DNA of 64,000 nucleotides from the NCBI GenBank assembly GCA_964526785.1, contig CAZGMJ010000016.1, positions 20,644 to 84,643 on the forward strand, written 5' to 3'. Made by a program: the position numbers and the translations under genes. A model generated the notes under the pieces. It was not told the DNA's origin. It worked only from the letters and a program-made list of their open reading frames with translations, and did no database searches. Positions 44,322 to 53,845 of the stretch are shown one piece after another. The first letter of the stretch is position 1; each line of letters opens with the position of its first letter. This DNA comes from CAZGMJ01 sp964526785. GTDB taxonomy: Bacteria; Planctomycetota; Phycisphaerae; Sedimentisphaerales; Anaerobacaceae.

Positions 44322-45707
44322 ATGGGCACTCAAATCACTCGTCGTAGTTTTCTCGCTCGAACCATCGGCCTGGCGGGCCTGAGCATCATGGGCCAGGGCT
44401 GCCAACTCCCCAAAGAGAACCCGGCTGATCACGCGAACATCGTCCTCATCATGGCCGACGATCTCGGATACGGCGATCTCGGCTGCTACGGCTGTCAGGA
44501 TATTTGCACGCCTGCAATAGACAGTCTGGCCAATGACGGGGTGCGCTTTACGACGTTCTACGCCAATGCGCCGGAATGTACGCCGACCCGGACGGCACTA
44601 TTGACCGGACGTTATCAGCACCGCGTTGGCGGGCTCGAATGTGCCCTGGGCATCGGCAACGTCGGCAGATACGACGACGCAATCAGGCTCCGAGAAAGCC
44701 ACGATATGGGCCTGCCGCCAAGCGAGACATCGATAGCCCGCATGCTCAAGAACGCCGGCTATGCCACCGCTATCTGCGGCAAGTGGCACCTCGGATACGA
44801 GCGTAAGTTCTTCCCGGACAAGCACGGCTTTGACTACTGGTTCGGCCCGGTCGGCGGGGCGGTGGACTACTTCCACCATTGCGAGTACACGGGCCAGCCG
44901 AGCCTCTATGAAGATGGGCAACTCGTGCGGCGGGACGGCTACCTGACCGACCTCATAACGGACGCCGCCGTGAACTGCATTGACCGAGCGACGGACCAAC
45001 CGCTGTTCCTTTACGTGCCGTATACCGCTCCCCATACGCCATACCAGGGGCCGGATGACCGAAAAACCGAGCCCGTGCCGCAGGAGGAGTACAACAAAGG
45101 TACGCGAGAGACATTCTGCGCAATGGTCGAGCGAATGGATTATGGGATCGGCCGGATTCTGACCGCTCTGGATCGTCGAGGGTTTGTGGACAACACGCTC
45201 GTGATCTTCATGAGCGATAACGGCGCCAACAGAACAGGTAACAACGGTCCGCTCTCCGGCCACAAGGGTAGCGTGTTCGAGGGCGGCATTCGTGTGCCGT
45301 GTATCGCCAGATGGCCGGGCAGGCTGCCGGCCGACGTTACCAGCGATCAGGCGTGTATTACGTTCGACTTCTCACGCTCCATTGTTCGGGCCGCGGGCGC
45401 TGCAATACCGTCGAACCGGCCCTTCGACGGCATGGATATCCTCAGACACGTGCAGGATGGGCGGTCTGCAAGGCCGCGCACCCTCTTCTGGCGGGCCCGC
45501 AGGGGCGAGAGGACGCGAAAAGCCGTCCGCCACGGCGATCTCAAGTACATCCAGCTCTGGGACGGCCCTGAAATGAAAGAATACCTCTTTGATCTTTGTA
45601 GCGACCTTGCGGAAGAAGAGAATCTCCTCAGCGAGCGTACCGGCGATGCCGAGCAGCTCAAACGCCTCCTGGCGGATTGGGAACTGCGCGTTCGGCATAA
45701 CCGGTGA
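44322..45707 (+). CDS. Tat-exported type I (formylglycine) sulfatase
   Basis: This 461-residue arylsulfatase-family enzyme hydrolyses sulfate esters. The N-terminus has a Tat motif (TRRSFLARTIG) and ends its hydrophobic part at GQGC, a possible lipobox. The maturation motif CTPTRTALLTGR is intact (Cys86, to be converted to formylglycine). The Ca-binding and catalytic residues are visible in LIMADDLGYGDLGCYG, ICGKWHLGY, YTAPHTPYQ and IFMSDNGANR, followed by the conserved GHKGSVFEGGIRVP. The formylglycine-generating enzyme is not in the window. Its presence inside the locus says that the target polymer carries sulfate, which favours an algal or marine-type polysaccharide over plain plant pectin. 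Confidence 0.92.
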   Translation: MGTQITRRSFLARTIGLAGLSIMGQGCQLPKENPADHANIVLIMADDLGYGDLGCYGCQDICTPAIDSLANDGVRFTTFYANAPECTPTRTALLTGRYQHRVGGLECALGIGNVGRYDDAIRLRESHDMGLPPSETSIARMLKNAGYATAICGKWHLGYERKFFPDKHGFDYWFGPVGGAVDYFHHCEYTGQPSLYEDGQLVRRDGYLTDLITDAAVNCIDRATDQPLFLYVPYTAPHTPYQGPDDRKTEPVPQEEYNKGTRETFCAMVERMDYGIGRILTALDRRGFVDNTLVIFMSDNGANRTGNNGPLSGHKGSVFEGGIRVPCIARWPGRLPADVTSDQACITFDFSRSIVRAAGAAIPSNRPFDGMDILRHVQDGRSARPRTLFWRARRGERTRKAVRHGDLKYIQLWDGPEMKEYLFDLCSDLAEEENLLSERTGDAEQLKRLLADWELRVRHNR

Positions 45708-45736
45708 CACGGCCGTATCCGCATAATGCCTCTTTC

Positions 45737-45773
45737 CGCTCCGAGCGTGGTCGGCCTGCAGTATATCGGAGCG
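45737..45773. repeat. 8-bp inverted repeat in the sulfatase/DUF5060 gap
   Basis: CGCTCCGA (45737-45744) and TCGGAGCG (45766-45773) are perfect inverted copies separated by 21 nt. No T run follows. It could be an RNA hairpin or an operator between the sulfatase and the first DUF5060 gene, the only gap over 200 bp within the locus. Confidence 0.4.
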
Positions 45774-45924
45774 AAGGCGGCAATTCGTCCGCCCCATGAC
45801 GGTCTTCTTTTGACGTTTTCGGCGCTTGAATTTCAGCGGTGTTTGCTATAGAGTCTTGACCTAATAGTCAACCTGACTGAAGCGTTCATATCATTCAATA
45901 AGTGATGTTTTGAAAGGAATGAGC

Positions 45925-48915
45925 ATGTGTAGACAGCGAGCATCCAGCCCATCGTTCTATCTTCTGTTATTGCTGGTCTTAGTTGCGTGCGGCCAGTCTG
46001 TCTGGTCTGCTGAGATTTCGGGCGAACTCAAGCAGTGGCACAAGGTAACGCTCGATTTTGACGGACCCCGTACAAGTGAAAAAGCGGATCCGAACCCGTT
46101 TCTCTCCTACCGTCTGAACGTTCGGTTCAAGCATGAAGACGGCGGCAAATCCTACCTCGTTCCGGGCTATTTTGCCGCCGACGGCGACGCCGCCAACACA
46201 TCTGCTGACAGCGGCAACGTTTGGCGCGTGCATTTCGCGCCGCCGAAAACGGGAACCTGGACCTACACGGTGTCGTTCCGACAGGGCGACAACGTTGCAG
46301 TCAGCGAGGATGCCGAGGCCGGCAAGCCCTACAAACCCCTCGACGGTCAGACCGGCTCATTCAAGATCGGGCGGACCGACAAGACCGGGCGCGATTTCCG
46401 CGGCAAAGGCCTCTTGAAGTATGTAGGTAAGCATCACCTCCAGTTCGCGGGCACAGGCGAATTCTTCCTGAAATGCGGCGCCGATGCTCCTGAAAACTTT
46501 CTGGCGTACGCCGACTTTGACGGGGATTTCAAGGAGGACGGCCACAAGGACAATTTAATCAAGACCTGGGGGCCGCATATCAAGGACTGGAAGCCCGGGG
46601 ATCCCACCTGGAAGGACGGCAAAGGCAAAGGCATTATCGGCGCCGTCAACTACCTGGCTTCCGAGGGCATGAACGTGTTCTCGTTTCTTCCGATGAATAT
46701 CGGCGGCGACGACCGCAATGTTTTCCCGTATCTCGACTACAACGAGCGCGAGCGGATCGACTGCTCCCGGATGGACCAATGGGCTATCGTTTTCGACCAC
46801 GGCACCAAATTGGGCATGTACCTCCACTTCAAGACACAGGAAACCGAGAATGAATTGTTGCTCGACAACGGCGACCTCGGGCCGCACCGCAAGCTTTACT
46901 ATCGCGAGTTGATCGCCCGTTTTGCTCACAACCTCGCATTAAACTGGAATCTCGGCGAGGAGATTAACAACGCTACGCATGAGCAGAAAGTTGCGTGGGC
47001 GGATTATTTCTGGACGCACGATCCGTATCAACATCATATCGTCATTCACAACATGGGTAATCCGCATTACGACCTGCTTGGCGATGCCTCTAAGCTTACA
47101 GGTTTTTCTCTGCAGACGAGCAAGCCTGACTTCAGCCAGGTCCATCGCCGGACCCGCGATTATATCGACCGATCCGTCGCCGCCGGCAAGCCCTGGGTGG
47201 TCGCCTGTGATGAACCCGGCGATGCGTCGCACGCATTAATAACGGACGCCGAGGATCCGACGCACGACAATGCCAGGAAGAATGCCCTCTGGGGTAACAT
47301 CATGGCCGGCGGCGCGGGCGTCGAATGGTATTTCGGTTATCGGCACCCTCACAGCGATCTGACATGCGAGGATTATCGAAGCCGGGCTGAAATGTGGCGT
47401 CAATGCAAGATTGCCCTGGATTTCTTCGACAAATACGATATCCCGTTCTGGGATATGAAGTGCGAAGATGAGATGACCGCCAGCGATAGCGACTATGTGC
47501 TCTGCAAACCCGGCGAGGTCTATCTGGTTTATCTCAAGCACGGCGGGGACATTGAAGTAGACGTCAGCTCCGGCAAATTCGATTATGGCTGGCTCAATCC
47601 TCGCACCGGGGATGGTCTCGACGGCCTGCTTAATAAAGGCTCGACCGATGGAAAGACCGAACTGACCGCCCCGGACAACAACGACTGGTTGCTCGTCATA
47701 CGCGGCAAGGGAAAGCTGTCTCTGGCGGCCGAAGGACCGCCGTCGCCGCAGATTGCCGCGGCAGTGCAGACGCCCGAAGGTTCCGTGATTCTCAAAGCCA
47801 TTGAGCACTTCGAAATCGTCGACAGTGGCGGGTTTGTGCCTGCGTATAAAGACAACAGCCATAACGCCCTGGCCGTCAATCCCGAAGACTACAAGGATAA
47901 GTTCGCCGCCGCCGAGGCCAAATTCCCGGGCGAGGCGGGAACGTACGACGTAATCCTCACCACGATGGCGGAAACGGACGGCGAGTCCACCTATAAGGTC
48001 ATGATAGAGGGCAAGCTCGTCGGCGAATTCACCAATCCCAAAACCGCCGTCGACTACAAACCGACTAATAAGATCTGGAAGAATATCTCTGTTGACAAGA
48101 ACGCAAAGATTCGCGTCGAGTTCAATACCGCCACGAACAGCACGGCTCGAACTGGCGACCGTAAGGGATACTCTCGCGGCCGCTGGCTGGCCCTTTCATT
48201 CGCCAAACCCGGCGCAAAAGCAGTTAAGCAAAAATCGCCCGCTCGCCCATCTCGACCCGGGCCGCTTCCGCCTGTAAAGTCGATAGCCAAAGACCTCGTC
48301 TTTGAAGAAGTAGACGGTCTTGTAGCAGTCGAGGCGGAGTTGTTCGACTCTCAGGCTAAGGATGATATTCGCCGATGGTATATAACTGGAAGAGACGATG
48401 CTCCGAGCGTCGAACCTGACGGGGACGGCAATCATGCTGACAAAGCTGCGGGCGGCGTCTATATCGAATGCCTGCCCGACACCCGCCGCACCCACGGCGA
48501 CAAGCTCATCGACGGCCAGAATTTCTCCAACGAGCCGGGCACGATGGCCATCCTTCACTATAACGTGTACTTCAACAACCCGGGCCGCTACTATGTCTGG
48601 GTCCGGGCGTACTCAAGCGGCAGCGAGGATAACGGCCTGCACGTCGGAGTCGATGGTCGGTGGCCGGATTCGGGTCAGCGGCTGCAATGGTGCCAGGGCA
48701 AGCAATCGTGGTGGTGGGAAAGCAAACAGCGAACAGCGCAGCAGCACTGCGGCGAGCCATACAAGATCTTCCTCGACATCGAGAAGCCCGGTCTTCACAG
48801 GATCAGTTTCTCCATGCGGGAGGACGGATTTGAATTCGACAAATGGCTCATGACCAAAGAACGGGACTTCGCGCGTCCGAAGGATGCGGGCCCCGCCGTC
48901 CGCGTCCGTAAATGA
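45925..48915 (+). CDS. Secreted DUF5060 glycoside-hydrolase-like protein with C-terminal carbohydrate-binding domains
   Basis: This is a 996-residue exported protein (SPSFYLLLLLVLVACGQSVWSA). An N-terminal DUF5060 beta-sandwich (about 25-150; KQWHKVTLDFDGP, GTWTYTVSFRQGD) precedes a barrel (about 150-530) with FRGKGLLKYVGKHHLQ, FFLKCGADAPENFLAY, NLALNWNLGEEINN and WVVACDEPGD, the last two offering candidate catalytic Glu and Asp. A small domain then ends in NDWLLVIRGKG. The C-terminal 370 residues hold two more beta-sandwiches, the second (about 795-985; YVWVRAYSSGSEDNGLHVG) resembling domains on agarase and GH115-type enzymes. ATG 45925 has AAAGGA at 6 nt. Catalytic activity is inferred. Confidence 0.78.
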   Translation: MCRQRASSPSFYLLLLLVLVACGQSVWSAEISGELKQWHKVTLDFDGPRTSEKADPNPFLSYRLNVRFKHEDGGKSYLVPGYFAADGDAANTSADSGNVWRVHFAPPKTGTWTYTVSFRQGDNVAVSEDAEAGKPYKPLDGQTGSFKIGRTDKTGRDFRGKGLLKYVGKHHLQFAGTGEFFLKCGADAPENFLAYADFDGDFKEDGHKDNLIKTWGPHIKDWKPGDPTWKDGKGKGIIGAVNYLASEGMNVFSFLPMNIGGDDRNVFPYLDYNERERIDCSRMDQWAIVFDHGTKLGMYLHFKTQETENELLLDNGDLGPHRKLYYRELIARFAHNLALNWNLGEEINNATHEQKVAWADYFWTHDPYQHHIVIHNMGNPHYDLLGDASKLTGFSLQTSKPDFSQVHRRTRDYIDRSVAAGKPWVVACDEPGDASHALITDAEDPTHDNARKNALWGNIMAGGAGVEWYFGYRHPHSDLTCEDYRSRAEMWRQCKIALDFFDKYDIPFWDMKCEDEMTASDSDYVLCKPGEVYLVYLKHGGDIEVDVSSGKFDYGWLNPRTGDGLDGLLNKGSTDGKTELTAPDNNDWLLVIRGKGKLSLAAEGPPSPQIAAAVQTPEGSVILKAIEHFEIVDSGGFVPAYKDNSHNALAVNPEDYKDKFAAAEAKFPGEAGTYDVILTTMAETDGESTYKVMIEGKLVGEFTNPKTAVDYKPTNKIWKNISVDKNAKIRVEFNTATNSTARTGDRKGYSRGRWLALSFAKPGAKAVKQKSPARPSRPGPLPPVKSIAKDLVFEEVDGLVAVEAELFDSQAKDDIRRWYITGRDDAPSVEPDGDGNHADKAAGGVYIECLPDTRRTHGDKLIDGQNFSNEPGTMAILHYNVYFNNPGRYYVWVRAYSSGSEDNGLHVGVDGRWPDSGQRLQWCQGKQSWWWESKQRTAQQHCGEPYKIFLDIEKPGLHRISFSMREDGFEFDKWLMTKERDFARPKDAGPAVRVRK

Positions 48916-48918
48916 GGT

Positions 48919-50799
48919 ATGATAAGAATGAAGGACCTTAATATAATCTTCAGATCCTGCGTAGCTGCATTGATGATTGCGCCCTGCGCGATGGGAGCAT
49001 TCACAATCAGTGGAGACGAAGAGAATCCAGACAAACTGATGAAGTGGCACAAAGTGGAAATCACCTTCGACGGGCCGCACATGAGCGAAAACAACGCCGC
49101 GACGTTTTCGGGCAATCGCCTGGACGTGGAGTTCAAACGTCCCGACGGGACGATGTTTTGGGTGGCCGGTTTTTTCGCAGGAGGCGGCAATGAGGCCGAC
49201 GAGGGCGACGGCGCCGGCAACAAGTGGCGCGTGCGGCTCAATCCCGATATGGTGGGCGGCTGGTCGTTTACTGCTCGTTTTCGCACGGGAAGCTGGGTGG
49301 CCACAACTCCGATGGACAATCCCGGCGGATCGTCTGGAACCGCGCCTGATGGAGAAACAGGCCGGTTCACCGTTCACTCTTCGAACAAGCCCCCCTCAGG
49401 ACGGGACTTCCGTGGCAAGGGGCAACTCCAATACGTCAACAGGCACCATTGCCGGTTCGCGGAATCGGGCGAGTATTTCATCCGATGCGGCGCCGACAGC
49501 CCCGAAGATTTCATCGCCGACAACGAGATTGACAATACCCCTGAAGACGGCCATGACTACGCCATCCACAAGAACAAGCACTACAGCGATGCCGACGCCT
49601 CCGCCTACACGTGGAAGGACGGGAAAGGAACCGGCATTCTGGGCGCTATTCGCTATATGGCCGAGCTTCAGGAGATGAACAACTTCTACGTGATTATGAT
49701 CACGGCCCCGCAGGGCGACTCCAAGGATGTATTCCCCTGGATAAGCACCGACGCCGACGACTGGGACAAGTACGACATCTCCAAGCTGGACCAGTGGGAG
49801 CGGGTATTCAGCTACGGCGACAAGAAGGGCGTTCACTGGAATCTGGTCTTCACCGAAGCCGAGAACTACAGAATGCTCTGCCCTAGGATGGATTTGTGCA
49901 ATCTCCAGCGATTGTACTACCGCGAGATAATTGCGCGTTTCGCCCACCATCATGCCGTCGGATGGAACGTCGGTGAAGAGCACGGCGGCGGCGACGACGG
50001 ACCTGACAGCCACATCGGTCAACGGATATTACTGATGAAGGAACTGGACCCCTACAGCCACACCTACACCTGTCACACCGGCAACAATCGAGTCTGGAAA
50101 AGGTACGATCGCCTGCTGGGCGTCGCCAACGCCACATCCAACCAGCAGAAGTCGAACAACTACACCGACGACGGCCCCAGCGACTCCTCGGGCGTCCACG
50201 CCATCACCAGGGCTTTAAGAAGCATGTCCGCCGCGGCCGGACTGCCTATGGTCGTTTACATCGACGAAGCCAACGGCCCGGTTCCCCGGTGCGGCAAGAA
50301 CCTCGATGAGGTTCGCAAGGGGACTTTGTGGGCGAACCTGATGGCCGGAGGCGCGGGCGTGGAATGGTATCTCGCCTACGACGCCGCCGGCGGATGGCAC
50401 GATCACAACCGTCTGGAAGACTTCACGAAGATGGAATGCCTCTGGGAGGATACCCGCTATGCCCTGCGGTTCTTTATGGCGTATGATGATCCCTCGCGAA
50501 AGCCTGTGCCGTTCCAGAACATGCGGCCGGATGATTCGAGGGCCACTGGAGACTACAACTGGTGCCTGTACGGCGCAGATGACGACGGCGGGATGTGCGT
50601 CGTGGTTTACCTGCGAGACGGCGGCAAGACCAAGGTAAATGTGCCCGCAGCACCGTTGTATAACGTCGGCTGGATGAATCCGAGAACAGGCCAATGGAAA
50701 ACACAGAAGGATATCGTCGATCACAAGGGAGGCAATATCTCTTTCGCGGCCCCGGACACTGAAGACTGGGCCCTGCTGCTCTATGATTGGAAAAAATAG
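48919..50799 (+). CDS. Second DUF5060 glycoside-hydrolase-like protein, short paralogue
   Basis: This 626-residue exported protein starts 3 bp after the previous stop. ATG 48928 with GAGG at longer spacing is an alternative start. It is a paralogue of the upstream protein over the DUF5060 and barrel region: KWHKVEITFDGP, DFRGKGQLQYVNRHHCRF, YFIRCGADSPEDFIA, VGWNVGEEHGG, VVYIDEANGP and AGGAGVEWYLAYD align with the corresponding upstream motifs. It lacks the two C-terminal carbohydrate-binding sandwiches. The Gly-Glu-Glu (NVGEEHG) and Asp-Glu (YIDEANG) positions are kept in both, which supports them as catalytic or structural acids. The pair probably attacks related linkages, one anchored by binding modules and one free. 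Confidence 0.78.
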   Translation: MIRMKDLNIIFRSCVAALMIAPCAMGAFTISGDEENPDKLMKWHKVEITFDGPHMSENNAATFSGNRLDVEFKRPDGTMFWVAGFFAGGGNEADEGDGAGNKWRVRLNPDMVGGWSFTARFRTGSWVATTPMDNPGGSSGTAPDGETGRFTVHSSNKPPSGRDFRGKGQLQYVNRHHCRFAESGEYFIRCGADSPEDFIADNEIDNTPEDGHDYAIHKNKHYSDADASAYTWKDGKGTGILGAIRYMAELQEMNNFYVIMITAPQGDSKDVFPWISTDADDWDKYDISKLDQWERVFSYGDKKGVHWNLVFTEAENYRMLCPRMDLCNLQRLYYREIIARFAHHHAVGWNVGEEHGGGDDGPDSHIGQRILLMKELDPYSHTYTCHTGNNRVWKRYDRLLGVANATSNQQKSNNYTDDGPSDSSGVHAITRALRSMSAAAGLPMVVYIDEANGPVPRCGKNLDEVRKGTLWANLMAGGAGVEWYLAYDAAGGWHDHNRLEDFTKMECLWEDTRYALRFFMAYDDPSRKPVPFQNMRPDDSRATGDYNWCLYGADDDGGMCVVVYLRDGGKTKVNVPAAPLYNVGWMNPRTGQWKTQKDIVDHKGGNISFAAPDTEDWALLLYDWKK

Positions 50800-50910
50800 A
50801 TATGTATATCATCTTCATTGTCAATTATAGCAACGAGGATAGTTGAGTTTCTTGGATGAAAGGAGCGAACCGTCAACGACCGGAGGTATCCGGTAAGCGG
50901 TTTTGAGCTT

Positions 50911-51975
50911 ATGAATGAGTATAAGATTGCAGTAGTGCCGGGCGATGGTGTGGGCAACGAAATCATCCCGGCCGGAATCGAAGTACTGGATAAGGCCGCC
51001 GAGCAATTCGGCTTTGCTCTCGAATACGAACAGTTTCCCTACGGCGCTGGCTATTACAAGCAAACGGGAGCGTTCATGCCGGACGACGCGATTGAAACGC
51101 TGGCCGCCTTCGACGCCATTTACTTCGGCGCCGTTGGTCTGCCCGATGTCGATGATACGCTGCCGGCCAAGCTGTTTACCTTCAAGGTTCGAACGAGCTT
51201 CGATCAGTACGTCAACTTCCGTCCGGCGCGCCTGCTGCCCGGCATCGAAGGTCCGCTGCGTAACAAGACGCACGAAGATATCGACCTCGTTGTCATCCGG
51301 GAGAATACGGAGGGCGAATTCGTTCAGTCGGGAGGATTCGTTCGTCCGCAGTTCCCCGAGGGCATGGCCACCGATACGAGCGTTTTTACCCGCAAGGGCA
51401 TCGAACGGATCGCCCACTATGCCTTTCGCCTCGCCCGCGTCCGCCGCAAGAGCGTCACTAATGTAACAAAATCGAATACGCTGATTCACAGCCTGGCGTA
51501 CTGGGACCAGGTTGTCGAGAGCGTGCGTCAGTCCTATCCGGATGTGAAGTACCAGAAGATGTACGTGGACAACGCCTCCGCCAACTTCGTTCTGCATCCC
51601 GAGAAGTTCGACGTTGTCCTGACCACGAATTTCATCGGAGACATCCTCAGCGACCTTGGCGGGGCGATCATGGGTAGTCTTGGCCTCGGCCCCAGCGGTA
51701 ATATCAATCCCGAGAAGACGTATCCGTCCATGTTCGAGCCGATTCACGGATCCGCCCCCGACATTGCCGGCCAGGACAGGGCCAATCCGATCGGCGCCAT
51801 CTGGTCCGGCGCGATTATGCTCGATCATCTGGGTGAACAGGATGCCGGCAGGAGCATCGTTGAAGCTATTGAGACCACGGTTGCCGACGGTTTGCTCAGC
51901 GTCGATCTGGGGGGGGCGGCAACAACTTCGCAGATAGCCGCCGCCGTGAAAGATAACCTCCGGCCTGTTGGATGA
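50911..51975 (+). CDS. Tartrate/D-malate dehydrogenase-like decarboxylating oxidoreductase
   Basis: This is a 354-residue cytoplasmic enzyme of the isocitrate/isopropylmalate dehydrogenase family, using NAD(P) and a divalent metal to oxidise a 2-hydroxy acid, often with decarboxylation. Family motifs: VVPGDGVGNEIIPA, VRTSFDQYVNFRPARLLPG (substrate-binding arginines), VIRENTEGEF, NVTKSNTL with the catalytic Lys, VDNASANFVLHP, TTNFIGDILSDLGG with the metal-binding aspartates, and EPIHGSAPDIAGQ. The FDQYVN variant is typical of tartrate and D-malate dehydrogenases rather than LeuB. It is the first non-exported gene in the locus and overlaps functionally with the cyclase gene that starts 4 bp after it. 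A role on a sugar-derived acid is inferred. Confidence 0.82.
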   Translation: MNEYKIAVVPGDGVGNEIIPAGIEVLDKAAEQFGFALEYEQFPYGAGYYKQTGAFMPDDAIETLAAFDAIYFGAVGLPDVDDTLPAKLFTFKVRTSFDQYVNFRPARLLPGIEGPLRNKTHEDIDLVVIRENTEGEFVQSGGFVRPQFPEGMATDTSVFTRKGIERIAHYAFRLARVRRKSVTNVTKSNTLIHSLAYWDQVVESVRQSYPDVKYQKMYVDNASANFVLHPEKFDVVLTTNFIGDILSDLGGAIMGSLGLGPSGNINPEKTYPSMFEPIHGSAPDIAGQDRANPIGAIWSGAIMLDHLGEQDAGRSIVEAIETTVADGLLSVDLGGAATTSQIAAAVKDNLRPVG

Positions 51976-51979
51976 GTGC

Positions 51980-52615
51980 ATGCAACGAGTCATCGACCTG
52001 ACACTGCCCATCAAGCACGGCAACCCGGGCGTTCGCATCGAGCCGGCCCGCAGGCTCGAAAGTGACGGTTGGAACGCGAGCACCCTGTCGCTCTATTCGC
52101 ACGGTGGTACCCACATGGATGCCCCCATGCATTTCGGCGTTGGTTCGCAGACGATTGATGAACTGCCCGTCGACCAACTCATGGGCCCTGCGTGGGTGGT
52201 CGACGTTCGGCCGATTGAGCCTCGCGCTCTGATCGGCATCGAGCACATAAAGGGCATTGCCGAGGATATCCAGGCGGGCGACAGCATGCTGATTTGCACC
52301 GGTTGGAGCGAGCGTTTCGGCGGCGACGCCTATCGCAACGGCTTGCCTCGTATTAGCGAAGAACTCGCCCGCTGGTGCGTTGCCAAACAAATACGCATGT
52401 TAGGTGTGGAACCGCCTTCGGTTGCGGATGTGAACAATCTCGACGAACTCTCGACCATCCATCGCATTCTCTTCGAAGGCGGTGTCATTGTTGTTGAAGG
52501 TCTGGCGAACCTCTCCTCTCTGACCGGCCCGAAGGTTACGTTTGTCGCTCTGCCCTTGAAGATCGCAGACGGCGACGGCGCCCCCGCGCGTGCGATTGCC
52601 ATGGAAGACGATTAG
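51980..52615 (+). CDS. Cyclase-family (kynurenine-formamidase-like) metal-dependent hydrolase
   Basis: This is a 211-residue cytoplasmic hydrolase of the PF04199 family. The metal-binding signature SHGGTHMDAPMHF (H-x-G-T-H-x-D-x-P-x-H) is complete, and a conserved downstream Glu lies in VVEGLANLSSL. Family members open amide or lactone rings, e.g. N-formylkynurenine. Here, between a 2-hydroxy-acid dehydrogenase and a transaldolase-like enzyme, a sugar-lactone or sugar-acid substrate is more plausible than tryptophan degradation, since no kynurenine genes are nearby. ATG 51980, 4 bp after the dehydrogenase stop, is preferred over an overlapping TTG at 51968. Confidence 0.8.
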   Translation: MQRVIDLTLPIKHGNPGVRIEPARRLESDGWNASTLSLYSHGGTHMDAPMHFGVGSQTIDELPVDQLMGPAWVVDVRPIEPRALIGIEHIKGIAEDIQAGDSMLICTGWSERFGGDAYRNGLPRISEELARWCVAKQIRMLGVEPPSVADVNNLDELSTIHRILFEGGVIVVEGLANLSSLTGPKVTFVALPLKIADGDGAPARAIAMEDD

Positions 52616-52732
52616 ATCGTTGAAACGCAGGCATTTATGTGCCATAACAGTATCGACTGATTGGCCCAGCCAGAGGCAGTAAGATTGTATGTCGAATCAA
52701 GAACAGGCATGACCTGAAGAAGGAGCACCGTT

Positions 52733-53785
52733 ATGAAGAATGACTATTTTCATCGCGTCGCCGCCCTGACCCCCACAAAGATGTGGATCAACAACGTTAC
52801 TCCCGACGAAGCGGACTGGGCTATCAGCGCCGGCGCAATGGGCTGTACGCAGAATCCTTCCTATACGTGGAAGATGCTCAACCACGATCAGTACAGGGAT
52901 CATGCACTTGCATTGCTGGATGAGACGTTGGCCGAGAGCGAGGATGACAACAAGGTCGAGTGCATACTCCAGCGCAAGCTCGTTAAGCGCATCGCCGACA
53001 AGTTCATGACGGTTTATGAGAAGACCAACGGCGCCCACGGCTACGTAAGCATTCAGGGCGATCCTATCCACGAAGAAGACGCCCAGGTCATTATCGATGA
53101 GGGGCGAAAGAACCGTGCGATGAGCCCGAATATCATGATCAAGATTCCCGCCACAAAGGCCGGACTCGAAGCTATGGGCGTGCTCATCGAAGAGGGCACG
53201 CCGCTCAACGCAACCGAAGTGATGGGGCTCAGCCAGGTAATCGACGTATGCGAGATGTACGATAAAATCACCGCAAGGACGAAGAACCACCCGGTGATGT
53301 ACTATTCTCTGATCACAGGGATTTATGATGAATGGCTGCAGAAGGAGGTTGCCAAGCAGGGCATTGAAATCTCGCCCGACATCCTTTACCAGGCGGGCAT
53401 GGTGATTGCCAGGAAGGTGTACAATTTCGTGCACGATCGCGGTTATCAGCTTGGCTTCATCGGCGGGGGAGTCCGCGGTCTGCAGCACTTTACCGAAATG
53501 GTCGGCGGTGACGTATGCATCACGATGAACTGGCGGGGGCACGCCGACAAACTGCTCGAACTGGATCAGCCTGTCGTCGCCCGCTTGTTCAACCCGGTTC
53601 AGGGCCACGTGCTGGACGAGTTGCTGTCGAAAGTCCCCGCCTTCAGACAGGCGTACATGGAGAATGGGCTCGACGTGAACGAATACGAAGAATACGGCCC
53701 GGTAGAGTACTTCCGCAGCATGTTCATATCCTCATGGAAGAGTACGCTGGAGTCGATCAAAGAACGACGTGCGGCCAGGAAATAG
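52733..53785 (+). CDS. Transaldolase-family Schiff-base aldolase
   Basis: This 350-residue protein of the transaldolase/fructose-6-phosphate aldolase fold contains IMIKIPATKAGLEAM, whose first Lys is the Schiff-base lysine, and MGCTQNPSYTW, the counterpart of the TTNPSL strand. The family normally shuttles dihydroxyacetone between sugar phosphates, but this divergent long member sits in a catabolic cluster rather than with pentose-phosphate genes, so a dedicated aldol cleavage of a pathway intermediate is likely. GAAGGAG precedes the ATG. No signal peptide. Donor and acceptor cannot be predicted. Confidence 0.78.
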   Translation: MKNDYFHRVAALTPTKMWINNVTPDEADWAISAGAMGCTQNPSYTWKMLNHDQYRDHALALLDETLAESEDDNKVECILQRKLVKRIADKFMTVYEKTNGAHGYVSIQGDPIHEEDAQVIIDEGRKNRAMSPNIMIKIPATKAGLEAMGVLIEEGTPLNATEVMGLSQVIDVCEMYDKITARTKNHPVMYYSLITGIYDEWLQKEVAKQGIEISPDILYQAGMVIARKVYNFVHDRGYQLGFIGGGVRGLQHFTEMVGGDVCITMNWRGHADKLLELDQPVVARLFNPVQGHVLDELLSKVPAFRQAYMENGLDVNEYEEYGPVEYFRSMFISSWKSTLESIKERRAARK

Positions 53786-53845
53786 GTCTGCGAATCGAAT
53801 CGCCACAATATCAGTGCCGCGGTCGGCCGAGTACAGGATGGCATT

